Source: Hahellaceae bacterium (GTDB lineage: Bacteria > Pseudomonadota > Gammaproteobacteria > Pseudomonadales > Oleiphilaceae). From it: a stretch of 64,000 bases of DNA. Positions 51,885-61,046 of the stretch are shown one piece after another. The stretch covers positions 62,001 through 126,000 of the forward strand of contig JACKOD010000001.1 of the NCBI GenBank assembly GCA_024234505.1. Direction: 5' to 3'. Positions within the stretch are counted from its first letter, which is position 1. The number at the start of each line of letters is the position of its first letter. The position numbers and the translations under genes were made by a program. The notes under the pieces were generated by a model. That model searched no databases. It was given only the letters and a program-made list of their open reading frames with translations, and was not told where the DNA came from.

Positions 51885-53819
51885 TCAGGCTGATAATGGC
51901 GGCATGGGGCAATCCAGTGTATCTGCAATGACCCGGAGTAATTCATATTCTGTGGGCTGGATTTTCCCATCGCTGAGTACGCACTCAGCACACGCGCTTA
52001 AAATTTGAGATTTCAGGAAAGGTGTCACCTGCCGCAATTTTTTTAGGCATCCATGAAATTGTTTAGGCGTAATTTCATGGGATTGTGGCCAGCAAGGTGG
52101 CGTAAAAAAGGGCTGCAATATCTTTTCGAATAAAGCCTGCTGCGCTGTGCGTTCGCTTGCATTGAAGCTGCAGAGTATCGCCATCACAATTTCTGTTTCG
52201 GTCTGGATTGCCTGGAGCGTACGATAGCGTACAGGGAGGGGCTTTTCTGCATCCGGATGAAGATGGCGAGTAAGTAATGCCAATACCAGATATTCGGACA
52301 GCGCAAAAATTTTGTCTTTATGCATCATTAGCCTGAGTTTACTCAGTAGTAGCAGTCGATCTTCTGCGGCTAATTGCTTGAGTGCTGGCAGAGCCAGCTC
52401 AATTACGGGAAATCTGTATTTGCTCCCCAGTGCTGAAAGCTCGACCGCGTAGTGAGTGATCGCGCTTTGTTCTTCCAACGACAGGTTCAAGTCTGGATCC
52501 TTTAACAGATCTCTGTTGCGTAAATGGCTCTGGGTAGCACATAGTCCGATGACTAACAGATTGGCAGCGCCTACGGTTTGTGTGGCTTGTCTCAGCGTAT
52601 CCGGAATATGCTCCAATAATTTTTGTGCATAGGTGATTGCCTGTGGCGTCACGCACCCTACGGTGCGTTGTAAAAACAGGTTTGCGTTAGTGCCTGAAAA
52701 GGCGGAGGCCTGTGCTTCATTCAAAATTTGCGGCACCGGAGCCTGAAATGCGCCTAACTGAACACCTTCGGATGCAAGGCTTTCTCTGGCGGATTTATAT
52801 TCTCTTGCTTTGAATCGAGTGAGAAGTGACTTATCAATCGCGTTGATTCTCTCCTCAATTGGTGGGTGAGACGCCATAATTTTTTGCCACTGGACTTTTA
52901 AAGACTCACTAAAGCAAAGATGATTTATCGTTTCCGCATACATAGAATTTGATAAAAAGGCACTTTGGCTGGATTTGGCTATTTTGTAAAGCGCACCCGC
53001 AATACCTCCGGTATTACGGGTGAATTGCACCGCAGACGCATCCGCAAGAAACTCTCGTTGTCGTACAATGGCAGCTTTGATCATGCGCCCGGAAAGTAAT
53101 CCTACATAGCCAATCGTGCTAAGAATGAGTCCTGCGACAACGCTGGCAAGCGCTCCTTTGGTCGAATCTGTGTGACGAGTTGATCTCATTAAAAAACGAC
53201 CTGCATCGCCTAGCAGCATCAGACCGCCCAATAATGCAATAAGTTGCAGGTTGATTCTCATGTCGCCATTAAGGATGTGGCTGAATTCGTGAGCAATGAC
53301 TCCCTGCATTTCTTCTCGGGTAAGCTGCTCGGTCAACCCCTGAGTCACGGCCAGAACGGCCTCGTTGGCTTCATAACCGGCTACAAAGGCGTTAATACCT
53401 TGTTCATGGGGTAATAGATAGAGTGTCGGGACGGGAAGGCCTGCGGCGATGGCCATTTCTTCTACCACATTAATCAATATTCGTTGTTGTGGTTCCCGTG
53501 TGTCGAGTGCGACGGGAACGCCTCCTGCCATTAATGCCACACTTCGCCCGCCTTTACGAAGTTTAAAGAACTGCTGAAGTGAACCCACAGCAATGGAGCC
53601 TAGTAGCACGGCATTTACAATATGGCTTGCAGGGCTGGTAAGCCATGATGCGAGAGTAGGGGGCGAGACCGAATAACGCTGAGACTGACTGCCAATAAGC
53701 AAGGCAAAATAGCAACTCAAATTGACGAGCAAAAGCGTTGTCAGAATAGCCAGTAGAAAGAACAGCATGAGGAGCAGCGTTTTCTTTCGTGCTTGCTCCT
53801 GTTTTTCAAAAAAGTTCAT
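51885..53819 (-). CDS. M48-family (HtpX-like) membrane metalloprotease with long C-terminal extension
   Basis: A 644-residue protein: TM1 about 14-40, TM2 about 65-85, and the M48 zinc motif HEFSH at 177-181. Further membrane segments at about 188-210 and 225-250 follow, and RQREFLADASAVQFTR holds the third zinc ligand. Residues about 350-640 are a soluble helical extension not found in E. coli HtpX (LLVIGLCATQSHLRNRDLL, a terebellid-like VLSDGKIQPTEYELLRVIADTLDCP end). M48 enzymes handle membrane-protein quality control. It lies 11 bases after lemA, a recurrent LemA-M48 partnership. Confidence 0.9.
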   Translation of the reverse strand: MNFFEKQEQARKKTLLLMLFFLLAILTTLLLVNLSCYFALLIGSQSQRYSVSPPTLASWLTSPASHIVNAVLLGSIAVGSLQQFFKLRKGGRSVALMAGGVPVALDTREPQQRILINVVEEMAIAAGLPVPTLYLLPHEQGINAFVAGYEANEAVLAVTQGLTEQLTREEMQGVIAHEFSHILNGDMRINLQLIALLGGLMLLGDAGRFLMRSTRHTDSTKGALASVVAGLILSTIGYVGLLSGRMIKAAIVRQREFLADASAVQFTRNTGGIAGALYKIAKSSQSAFLSNSMYAETINHLCFSESLKVQWQKIMASHPPIEERINAIDKSLLTRFKAREYKSARESLASEGVQLGAFQAPVPQILNEAQASAFSGTNANLFLQRTVGCVTPQAITYAQKLLEHIPDTLRQATQTVGAANLLVIGLCATQSHLRNRDLLKDPDLNLSLEEQSAITHYAVELSALGSKYRFPVIELALPALKQLAAEDRLLLLSKLRLMMHKDKIFALSEYLVLALLTRHLHPDAEKPLPVRYRTLQAIQTETEIVMAILCSFNASERTAQQALFEKILQPFFTPPCWPQSHEITPKQFHGCLKKLRQVTPFLKSQILSACAECVLSDGKIQPTEYELLRVIADTLDCPMPPLSA

Positions 53820-53830
53820 GGTGACGAGTA

Positions 53831-54424
53831 TTAGTTGAAACTGACTTTTATCGGTTTACGTACTTCGATGTCATCCAGTTCCAGTAATGAGGTTTCTTTG
53901 AAGGAGAAGAAACCAGCGATGAAATTATTTGGGAATTGTTCACGATAAGTGTGGTACAGCATGACCGCATCATTGTAGGCCTGCCTTGAAAATGCCACCC
54001 GGTTTTCGGTAGAGGTCAGTTCCTCCATTAGTTGACTGATTGTTTGATTTGCCTGCAATTCCGGATAATTTTCCGCGACGGCGTAGAAACCACCGAGTGC
54101 GCGATTCAAGATGGATTCCGCACCTGCCAGCTTGCGAATCGCCGACGCATCTTCCGGGTGACTGGCTGCCGCTTTAGTTGCACTGGCTGCCTGATTACGG
54201 GCATCCATAACACGCGTCAGCGTTTCTTGTTCATGTTTCATATAGGCTTTGGATGATTCGACCAGATTGGGTATCAGATCATGTCGTCTTTGCAGTTGCA
54301 CATCGATTTGAGCAAACGCATTCTTGAATTGGTTTTTCAATGAAACCAGCTTGTTGTATATGGCAATGAGGTAAAAGCTAAAGAGCACAATAACGACAAT
54401 GCCGATAATGGTATTAGTTGACAT
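53831..54424 (-). CDS. lemA: LemA family protein
   Basis: A 197-residue LemA protein: one N-terminal helix (about 5-24) and a three-helix bundle with the family motif YNKLVSLKNQFKNAFAQIDVQLQRRHDLIPNLVE, ENRVAFSRQAYNDAVM and FPNNFIAGFFSF. Function is unknown; LemA genes often accompany M48 proteases, as here. The start overlaps the end of the upstream GGDEF-EAL gene by 11 bases, suggesting coupled translation. Confidence 0.93.
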   Translation of the reverse strand: MSTNTIIGIVVIVLFSFYLIAIYNKLVSLKNQFKNAFAQIDVQLQRRHDLIPNLVESSKAYMKHEQETLTRVMDARNQAASATKAAASHPEDASAIRKLAGAESILNRALGGFYAVAENYPELQANQTISQLMEELTSTENRVAFSRQAYNDAVMLYHTYREQFPNNFIAGFFSFKETSLLELDDIEVRKPIKVSFN

Positions 54425-56498
54425 GACTATTATCCTTTTCCTGGTGTTTCCCGCTTAGTTTCTTGTGTGTTTGTAAGAAAGCTGCAAATTCGCTGGCCCG
54501 CATGGGTTTGGCATACAAATAACCCTGACCGATATCACAACCGCGCGCTTTGAGATCCAGATGCTGTGCTTTTGTCTCCACGCCTTCTGCCACCACTTTG
54601 TAATTCAGATTGTGAGCGAGCTGTATCATGGCATTGACGATAGTGGCGTTTTCTTTGTCGGTAAGTAAATCATCTACAAATTGTTTGTCTACTTTTAGTG
54701 TACTGATAGGCAGCTTTTTAAGGTAACTGAGAGACGAATACCCGGTTCCGAAATCATCAATTGAAATCTGAATGCCGGATTTTTGCAATTTACTGAGTGT
54801 TGCGATGGCTTTTTCTGGATTCTGCATGACGCCTGTTTCAGTAACTTCAATTTCCAAGCTGTCGGGTTGAATTCTTGCAGTAGACAGCGCTTGAATGACA
54901 TGACTTGCCAGCGCGGGATTGTTTAGTTGTATGGCCGAAACGTTAACAGCAATTCGACACTCGATTTGAAAACTTTGCCATTGCTTTATCTGTTGGCAAA
55001 CATGATTGATCACCCATTGGCCAATTTCCGCTATTTGACCGTTATCTTCGGCTATATTGATGAATTTAATGGGCGGAATCAGCCCGTGCACGGGGTGTTG
55101 CCAGCGAATGAGTGCTTCGGCTCCCACCACGGAATTTGAATTTATGTCGAATTGCGGTTGATAAACCATGAATAATTCGCCATTTGCAATGGCGCTTGAA
55201 AGATCCCTTTCCAGTTGTTTGCGCTCCCTGAGTCGGGCGTCGACCGATTCTTCGTAAAAGCAATATTTATTGCGATGGAGAGACTTTGCCAGCGTCATGG
55301 TTTGCTCGGCTTTTTGCAGCAATTTGTCGGCATCTTTTCCGTCATGAGGAAAGCGGCTGACGCCAATGGTTGTGCGAAGTGTTATGCGTTGTCCATCGAT
55401 CAAAAACGGCAGGTTCATCGCGCTGATCAGACTTTCTGCTTGATCCAATAATGCGTCTTCATCGGGAGGGAGGATGACCAATACGAACTGATCTCCCCCG
55501 AGGCGCGCAGCAATCTGCATGTATCGGCTTTGTGCTGAGAGTCGTTCGGCAAATGCTTTAAGCAAACTATCGCCAATATTGTAGTCAAACTGGTCATTAA
55601 TGGATTTAAAGTCGTCTAAACCGCAGCAGAAAATGGCGAGTGATTGCTGTTGGGATTTCGCTTCGGCAATAACATTTTGTAACTGGTTTCGGAGTAGTCT
55701 TCGATTGGGCAAGCCTGTTAATGCATCATATTGTGCCAGTTTAAGTGCTCGGGCTTCTGCCGCCTGGCGCCGCATCTGGCTCTCGGATATTTCGGTTAAT
55801 AGCGAATTTGCGCTGTCTACCCATGCGCCCAGTTCATCCTTTTCGTGGCCTTTAGGTGTCGGGATAGCTGTTTTCTCTGGTGCATTGGCATCAATGCTAA
55901 GCAAAGAGCTGATAAGTTCAGAGATAGGCTTGGTGAGCAAATAGTGGTACACAATATAGAGAACACTTCCGAAAATAAGCGCTTTAATCAGACCGGAAAG
56001 AAAAATGACCAGAGAACGGGCTAAAAAGCTTTGAGCGGTAACCAGTGTGTCAATGGTGAGGGTAATGGTACCGAAATAGGTTTGCTTACCAGAATGATTA
56101 CGTTCGAGGCGCAAAGAGTAGGTTCTTGTTTTTTCAAACAGGGCATCAGTAATGAATCTGAAGTCGTAGGCAAGCAGGGGCCTGTGTCTTTCAGCCAGAA
56201 TTGAGCCTTCAGGATGCGCAATGGTTACGCTGTTGACAAAGGGTTGTTTGAACAATCCTTCAATGACCTGATCGCCGAGGTGGGCGTCGATACTGTAAAC
56301 GGCTTGTGTTGCCGGTTCGTTGACCAGTTCAAGTAGTGCTAGCGATTGCTGATCAAGCTCGGTGCTGGCACGATTTGCATCAAGCAAAATCTGGAATACG
56401 CTAAGTATCAAACCTGCGACCAGTGCCGTTAGCATCACCCATCGAAAGAGTCTCAGTGAAAGTGACTGATTGATTTGATATTTAGGGGGAGTCTGCAT
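54414..56498 (-). CDS. Membrane GGDEF-EAL c-di-GMP turnover protein
   Basis: A 694-residue protein: TM1 about 20-42, a periplasmic sensor about 43-165, TM2 about 166-190, and a HAMP-like segment. The GGDEF domain (about 255-415) has loop ARLGGDQFVLV (GGDQF, degenerate at the fourth position). The EAL domain (about 430-680) has GAEALIRWQHP, EVTETGVM, DDFGTGYSSLSYLKKLP and KVVAEGVET, a complete phosphodiesterase set. The net effect is probably c-di-GMP breakdown, with GGDQF as a possible GTP-sensing domain. The ATG at 56498 is preferred over a TTG at 56525; neither has a good ribosome site. First gene of a three-gene operon with lemA and the M48 protease. Confidence 0.9.
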   Translation of the reverse strand: MQTPPKYQINQSLSLRLFRWVMLTALVAGLILSVFQILLDANRASTELDQQSLALLELVNEPATQAVYSIDAHLGDQVIEGLFKQPFVNSVTIAHPEGSILAERHRPLLAYDFRFITDALFEKTRTYSLRLERNHSGKQTYFGTITLTIDTLVTAQSFLARSLVIFLSGLIKALIFGSVLYIVYHYLLTKPISELISSLLSIDANAPEKTAIPTPKGHEKDELGAWVDSANSLLTEISESQMRRQAAEARALKLAQYDALTGLPNRRLLRNQLQNVIAEAKSQQQSLAIFCCGLDDFKSINDQFDYNIGDSLLKAFAERLSAQSRYMQIAARLGGDQFVLVILPPDEDALLDQAESLISAMNLPFLIDGQRITLRTTIGVSRFPHDGKDADKLLQKAEQTMTLAKSLHRNKYCFYEESVDARLRERKQLERDLSSAIANGELFMVYQPQFDINSNSVVGAEALIRWQHPVHGLIPPIKFINIAEDNGQIAEIGQWVINHVCQQIKQWQSFQIECRIAVNVSAIQLNNPALASHVIQALSTARIQPDSLEIEVTETGVMQNPEKAIATLSKLQKSGIQISIDDFGTGYSSLSYLKKLPISTLKVDKQFVDDLLTDKENATIVNAMIQLAHNLNYKVVAEGVETKAQHLDLKARGCDIGQGYLYAKPMRASEFAAFLQTHKKLSGKHQEKDNSHVN

Positions 56499-56718
56499 TC
56501 GGAATCTTGGGCCGTAAATAATCAAGCGTTTATGGGTAGTTTAGCTGGATTAAATGGAAGTAAAAGGAAATTGGCCAAACCTTTAGAAAATGCTGAAGGG
56601 TTATATCTGTTTCGCTAAAGCTTAAAACTTTAATCGTAATCTATAAGCAGGGTAAATTTTGAAGGAGCACACAAACAGAAGCGTTTGTGTGCTAAGCGAT
56701 TTCGCTGACGGGCGTGAA

Positions 56719-57300
56719 TTACGCGTTCAGATTAGCCGCTACAAATTCCCAGTTAACGAGTTTCCAGAATGCATCCAGATAAGTCGGGCGTGCATTGCGG
56801 AAGTCGATATAGTAAGCATGTTCCCAAAGATCGACCGTTAACAGTGCAGTCTGACCTGCGGTCATTGGCGTTCCAGCGTTGCTGGTGTTAACAATTTCGA
56901 GTTGGCCGCTGGCATTTTTGACCAGCCAGGTCCAGCTTGAGCCAAAGTTATTGACTGCTTTATCGTTGAATTGCTTCTTGAACTCTTCGAACGAGCCGAA
57001 AGCTGAGTTGATTGCTTCGGCGACTGCGCCTGTTGGTTCGCCGCCACCGTTCGGGCTCAGACAGTTCCAATAGAAGGTGTGATTCCAAATCTGTGCGGCA
57101 TTGTTGAAAACCGGACCGCTGGATGATTTGATAATTTCTTCCAGGCTTTTACCTTCAAATTCTGTTCCTGGCACCAGACCATTCAGTTTGTCGACATAAG
57201 TCTTGTGGTGTTTTCCGTGGTGGAAGTCCAGGGTTTCTTCAGAAATGTGTGGGGCGAGTGCATTTTTGGCGTAAGGTAACGCAGGAAGTTCAAAAGCCAT
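56719..57300 (-). CDS. sodB: Iron superoxide dismutase
   Basis: A 193-residue Fe-SOD dismutating superoxide. Metal ligands are His27 (DFHHGKHH), His74 (AAQIWNHTFYWN), Asp157 and His161 (DLWEHAYY). Gln70 in AAQIWNH is the position typical of Fe rather than Mn enzymes. The ATG at 57300 has GGAG upstream and MAFELPALPY is the canonical start; the upstream METIL extension is rejected. It appears monocistronic. Confidence 0.97.
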   Translation of the reverse strand: MAFELPALPYAKNALAPHISEETLDFHHGKHHKTYVDKLNGLVPGTEFEGKSLEEIIKSSSGPVFNNAAQIWNHTFYWNCLSPNGGGEPTGAVAEAINSAFGSFEEFKKQFNDKAVNNFGSSWTWLVKNASGQLEIVNTSNAGTPMTAGQTALLTVDLWEHAYYIDFRNARPTYLDAFWKLVNWEFVAANLNA

Positions 57301-57529
57301 AAGAATAGTCTCCATTGCTGCTCATCAGAAATCTTTGCACTTGATTTTAGTGCATTACGTACAGGGCTGGGCCTGCTTTTTTGACGCGCATCAATAATAG
57401 CATTGCCTTTCATGCATATCTATTCTTAAAAATTGTATGGATATTGCTAATTTATCAGCAGATTTTGTTACAACTGAATGTGTAGAAATACTGTCTGTCT
57501 GATTTTTCAGAACAGACAGTATCCTCGGG

Positions 57530-58648
57530 CTAGCGGTTTTCTGTGGGGTGGTATTCCGGGCTTCCGGGCAGGTGAGCGGCGACGTTGCGAATGCGCCAGG
57601 TAAGTTCTTTGTAGCTGTCTGCCTGAACGGTAACGTGGCCAAGTTTTCGGCCTTTGCGTTCATCTTTGCCGTACAAATGAATATGGGCATATGGCAGGCG
57701 TAACAGACCCTGAATATCGCCTTTTTCGCTAATGATGTTAATCATGCAGGTCGGTTGCTGAGCCTGGCAGTCTCCGAGAGGGAGATCCGCAATGGCGCGC
57801 AGATGGTTTTCAAACTGACTGCAATTGGCACCCTCAATCGACCAGTGGCCGGAATTGTGAACCCTCGGCGCCATTTCGTTTGCCAGTAGTCCTTGCTCGG
57901 TTTCAAACAGCTCCAAGGTTAGAATACCAACATGATTTAAGGCTTCCAGAAGCTCACCGATATAGCATTGTGCCTGCTTGTCGAGCTCTGGCGAGATTCT
58001 GGGGGCAGGGGCAACCGAATAACGAAGTATGCCTTCGTGATGCGTATTTTCTGTTAGTGGATAGAATGCCAGCTGTCCTGATTTTGAACGTACCGCGATA
58101 ATAGACAACTCACGAGAAAAATTGACAAATTTCTCTACGATTAATTGAGTGTTACCGATACGATTCCACGCTGAAGCAACGTCTGCCGGGTCTCTGATGA
58201 CGGCTTGCCCTTTTCCGTCATAACCATCCGTGACAGTTTTGGCTACAACCGGGCAGCCTAGTTGCTCAACGGCAGATTCAAACGCCGCTAGGCTATCTAC
58301 GAGGTGATATTTTGGTGTAGGTATGCCGAGTTTAGTAAAAAGGCGCTTTTCTTCCCCTCTATTTTGGCACACCCGTGTAGATTCAGAAGAGGGAAGCAGC
58401 ATTTTTCTTGATTCAATCTTTCTGGCCAGATCAAGCGGAATGTGCTCAAACTCTGAAGTAACAATATCCACATCGGCTAAAAATGAGTCCAGATCTTTTC
58501 CTGTGCCACCCTGATCAATGAATACATTGCCAATACCTACGCTGGGTGCACCCGAGGTATCGTAAAAGCTAAACTGCATTTCCAGTGGCAGTCCTGCCAG
58601 GGCGAGCATTCGTCCCAATTGACCTGCACCCAAAACACCTATTTTCAT
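57530..58648 (-). CDS. purK: N5-carboxyaminoimidazole ribonucleotide synthase
   Basis: A 372-residue ATP-grasp enzyme converting AIR, ATP and bicarbonate to N5-CAIR in purine synthesis. Marks: MKIGVLGAGQLGRMLALAG, TSEFEHIPLD, KTVTDGYDGKGQAVI, ENTHHEGILRYSVAPAP, and ELFETEQGLLANEMAPRVHNSGHWSIEGANCSQFENHLRAI. The start overlaps the purE stop by four bases (ATGA). The product feeds PurE. Confidence 0.96.
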   Translation of the reverse strand: MKIGVLGAGQLGRMLALAGLPLEMQFSFYDTSGAPSVGIGNVFIDQGGTGKDLDSFLADVDIVTSEFEHIPLDLARKIESRKMLLPSSESTRVCQNRGEEKRLFTKLGIPTPKYHLVDSLAAFESAVEQLGCPVVAKTVTDGYDGKGQAVIRDPADVASAWNRIGNTQLIVEKFVNFSRELSIIAVRSKSGQLAFYPLTENTHHEGILRYSVAPAPRISPELDKQAQCYIGELLEALNHVGILTLELFETEQGLLANEMAPRVHNSGHWSIEGANCSQFENHLRAIADLPLGDCQAQQPTCMINIISEKGDIQGLLRLPYAHIHLYGKDERKGRKLGHVTVQADSYKELTWRIRNVAAHLPGSPEYHPTENR

Positions 58649-59139
58649 TCTTCGCCTCTGGGGTCTGGATTGTCTATTACCGATTGGGTTTGCGTATTGC
58701 GAAACGCCTCAACAGCTTGTTGAACGTCAGTATTAAATGTGCCTATGATTTGTGCGGCCAATAACCCGGCATTAGTGGCACCGGCCTTGCCAATGGCGAG
58801 CGTGCCTACAGCAATGCCACCTGGCATCTGAACGATGGACAGAAGGGAGTCCAGGCCTTTAAGGCTTTTTGATTCAACGGGTACGCCAAGCACAGGAAGT
58901 GCAGTTTGAGATGCAATCATGCCTGGCAGGTGCGCAGCTCCACCCGCCCCGGCAATGACCACTTTCAATCCTTTGGATTGTGCAGTTTTGGCGTATTCAA
59001 AAAGTAAGTCAGGCGTTCTGTGAGCGGACACTACTTTGACTTCATATGGAACACCGAGCGCGTCCAGCATTTTTGCGGCGTGCTCCATGGTGGGCCAATC
59101 GGATTTTGAACCCATTATCAGGCCAACTAATGGTTGCAT
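58645..59139 (-). CDS. purE: 5-(carboxyamino)imidazole ribonucleotide mutase
   Basis: A 164-residue class I PurE that converts N5-CAIR to CAIR. Marks: VGLIMGSKSDWPTMEHAAKMLDALGVPYEVKVVSAHRTPD, the GAGGAAHLPGMIAS loop, and PVLGVPVESKSLKGLDSLLSIVQMPGGIAVGTLAIGKAGATNAGLLAAQII. Four-base overlap with purK. About 180 bases separate it from a divergent coiled-coil protein; no PurR box was recognised there. Confidence 0.97.
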   Translation of the reverse strand: MQPLVGLIMGSKSDWPTMEHAAKMLDALGVPYEVKVVSAHRTPDLLFEYAKTAQSKGLKVVIAGAGGAAHLPGMIASQTALPVLGVPVESKSLKGLDSLLSIVQMPGGIAVGTLAIGKAGATNAGLLAAQIIGTFNTDVQQAVEAFRNTQTQSVIDNPDPRGEE

Positions 59140-59324
59140 TATAAGCTTCCAGAGGGGTAGAAATTACGAAAAAAAGATCGCATATATTAGTGGTTACCGG
59201 ATACCCTTGCAAATAGAATAGACAAGTATGAGGGGCATCGGGCTGATTGGGTGTGTCTGCCGGGTGGTTAATGAAGGTATGAAAGTCATTATTATTTTAA
59301 GTAAAGGTGTAGGACGAGCGTAAA

Positions 59325-60239
59325 ATGGATGGTTTAAGAGCTGAACGAGATGAAATCAATGCGTCGGGAAAGAAGTCCGGGCTTAAGCCGCACAAGGCTT
59401 CCGTTGCCAAGGGCGCTAGCTGGGTTCCCCCCGTAACCGAGAGTAAACAGCACTCGAAAAGTGCGGCATCCAATGCGGAACGGCCTCGTACTTCCTGGTT
59501 CCAGCATGTTTTATTAAGTCTCTTGATTGTGGCTGGCGGCTTTGCGGGTTGGGGGTATTACCATCAGGCTATAGAAATTCAGCAGCTAAAGCATGATTTG
59601 GTGGAGGCGTCGGAGCTGATCAAGCAAAGCAAATTGCTGATGGCTCGATTTGAAGGACAGCTTCTAGAGGCAGATGCGGAGCAAACCCAGGCTGGATCAG
59701 CACTGGACAAGCAATTAAAGTTTCTGGACTCCGAAATGCGTAAGTTATGGGGGGTGTCGAATGACAGGAATAAAAAATCAATTGCGGAAAATAAAGAGGA
59801 GCTGCTGGCAGTTAACAAAAGTCTGACGTTGCTGAAAAAACAACAGGACGAGACCCTAAAGGTCGGTCAGGCAATCAATGCTCGTTTAGATAATAGCGAT
59901 AAGGTGTTGGGCGAGAATATCACACAGCTGAAAACACTTCAGCTCGAGCAGTCTCGCGAACATGGTATTGTGACGAAGCTGGATGCAGAATTCCAGATAG
60001 TGGCAGGGCAGTTAAAGCAACTAAGCGATACGGTTGCCGCACTAAAAGCAGAAAATTCGGCGTTACAGGCAAAAGTGGCGTCCAACGAGGTTGGGACAAG
60101 GATGACCAAAACGGAAAAGGCCATTGAATCTATTGATGCGAGTCGTTTGCAGGTGAATCAGCGTTTGGTGTCGCTGGAGAGAAAGATTAATGACGTCCAG
60201 CTGGCGCTGGCGGCACTGAACGCGTCTCCCGGGAAATAA
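59325..60239 (+). CDS. Single-pass membrane protein with long coiled coil, function unknown
   Basis: A 304-residue protein: a basic, Ser/Pro-rich cytoplasmic N-terminus (1-55), one membrane helix (about 58-80, HVLLSLLIVAGGFAGWGYYH), and a long heptad-rich region (about 85-300). The heptads are rich in L, E, K and Q (QLKFLDSEMRKLWG, LTLLKKQQDETLKVGQ, LVSLERKINDVQLAL). It has no cysteines or catalytic motif. The plan suggests an envelope scaffold or spacer. It is divergent from purE and ends near the convergent MBL gene. Confidence 0.75.
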   Translation: MDGLRAERDEINASGKKSGLKPHKASVAKGASWVPPVTESKQHSKSAASNAERPRTSWFQHVLLSLLIVAGGFAGWGYYHQAIEIQQLKHDLVEASELIKQSKLLMARFEGQLLEADAEQTQAGSALDKQLKFLDSEMRKLWGVSNDRNKKSIAENKEELLAVNKSLTLLKKQQDETLKVGQAINARLDNSDKVLGENITQLKTLQLEQSREHGIVTKLDAEFQIVAGQLKQLSDTVAALKAENSALQAKVASNEVGTRMTKTEKAIESIDASRLQVNQRLVSLERKINDVQLALAALNASPGK

Positions 60240-60257
60240 TCGGTGATGTGTTGGCTG

Positions 60258-60283
60258 GCGGCTGCCATGGTTATCGCAGCCGC
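60258..60283. terminator. Hairpin between convergent genes
   Basis: GCGGCTGC and GCAGCCGC flank a ten-base loop, between the coiled-coil gene and the convergent MBL gene. No strong T run. Confidence 0.45.
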
Positions 60284-60299
60284 TTATTGGGTGAGGTGC

Positions 60300-61031
60300 T
60301 TACTGAACCGCAATCCCTACCTCGAGTGCTTCAAACCAGTCGAGAAATTTGTCGACGTTTTCCCCGGTAAATATCCTGCCATGTTGTGGTGCCATGATCT
60401 CAATGTCCAGCTTTCTTACGCGGCGAATCCAGTCTTGTTTGGCATTATTGGATGGCATCCAGCGCTGATGAAACAGCTGCATCTTATCAATGTGCTCAGA
60501 AAAATCGCCGACTTCAAAGGGCGCACCGGCCGGCTCCAGGGATGCACCAACATCGCCTGAAAAGAGAATCTTGGCGACGGGATCATAAACATGAAAATTA
60601 CCTGACGAATGCAGATAATGAGCAGGGATGAGGTGTAAGTCTATGTTGCCTATATGAACAACGTCTCCCGTGTCCCGAATTGGCATAAACTCAATATTGT
60701 TCATTCCAAAATGGCGAACGAAGCCTTCCCAGAGCCAGGGGCAATAGAGTTTTGCATTCGGAAGCACCTGATCCCACAAGCCCAGGCTGGAAATAATGTC
60801 CGGATCTTGGTGCGAAGCAAAGAGATGGGTGATGTTTTCTATGGGGACATGCTTAAGCACGGCAGCGAGCATGGGAGCAAACAGTTCGACGCCTCCCGGA
60901 TCAAGCAAAATCGACTGATTTTGAGAAATGATCATGTACTGGTTGGTATCTATGATTCTTTCTGGTTTGGATGGGTCTCTTCCAAAGATTAGCCATCGAT
61001 GACCTTTGTTAAATAGGGTGGTGGTTTGCAT
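60300..61031 (-). CDS. MBL-fold di-iron protein, ODP/flavodiiron-like
   Basis: A 243-residue metallo-beta-lactamase-fold protein resembling the di-iron domain of flavodiiron proteins and oxygen-binding di-iron proteins (ODP). Candidate metal ligands are His74, Asp76 and Asp78 (FASHQDPDI), His141 (PAHYLHSSGNFHVYD), Asp160 (FSGDVGA) and His217 (APQHGRIF). The 19-residue step from His141 to Asp160 matches flavodiiron enzymes. The position of the usual fourth His after HxExD is Ile, and Asp replaces Glu. There is no flavodoxin domain. In Treponema an ODP is genetically linked to a soluble chemoreceptor; here a chemoreceptor-like gene lies 15 bases upstream. A role in sensing O2 or iron is inferred. 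Confidence 0.82.
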   Translation of the reverse strand: MQTTTLFNKGHRWLIFGRDPSKPERIIDTNQYMIISQNQSILLDPGGVELFAPMLAAVLKHVPIENITHLFASHQDPDIISSLGLWDQVLPNAKLYCPWLWEGFVRHFGMNNIEFMPIRDTGDVVHIGNIDLHLIPAHYLHSSGNFHVYDPVAKILFSGDVGASLEPAGAPFEVGDFSEHIDKMQLFHQRWMPSNNAKQDWIRRVRKLDIEIMAPQHGRIFTGENVDKFLDWFEALEVGIAVQ

Positions 61032-61046
61032 ATTGCTCCCTTTTTA

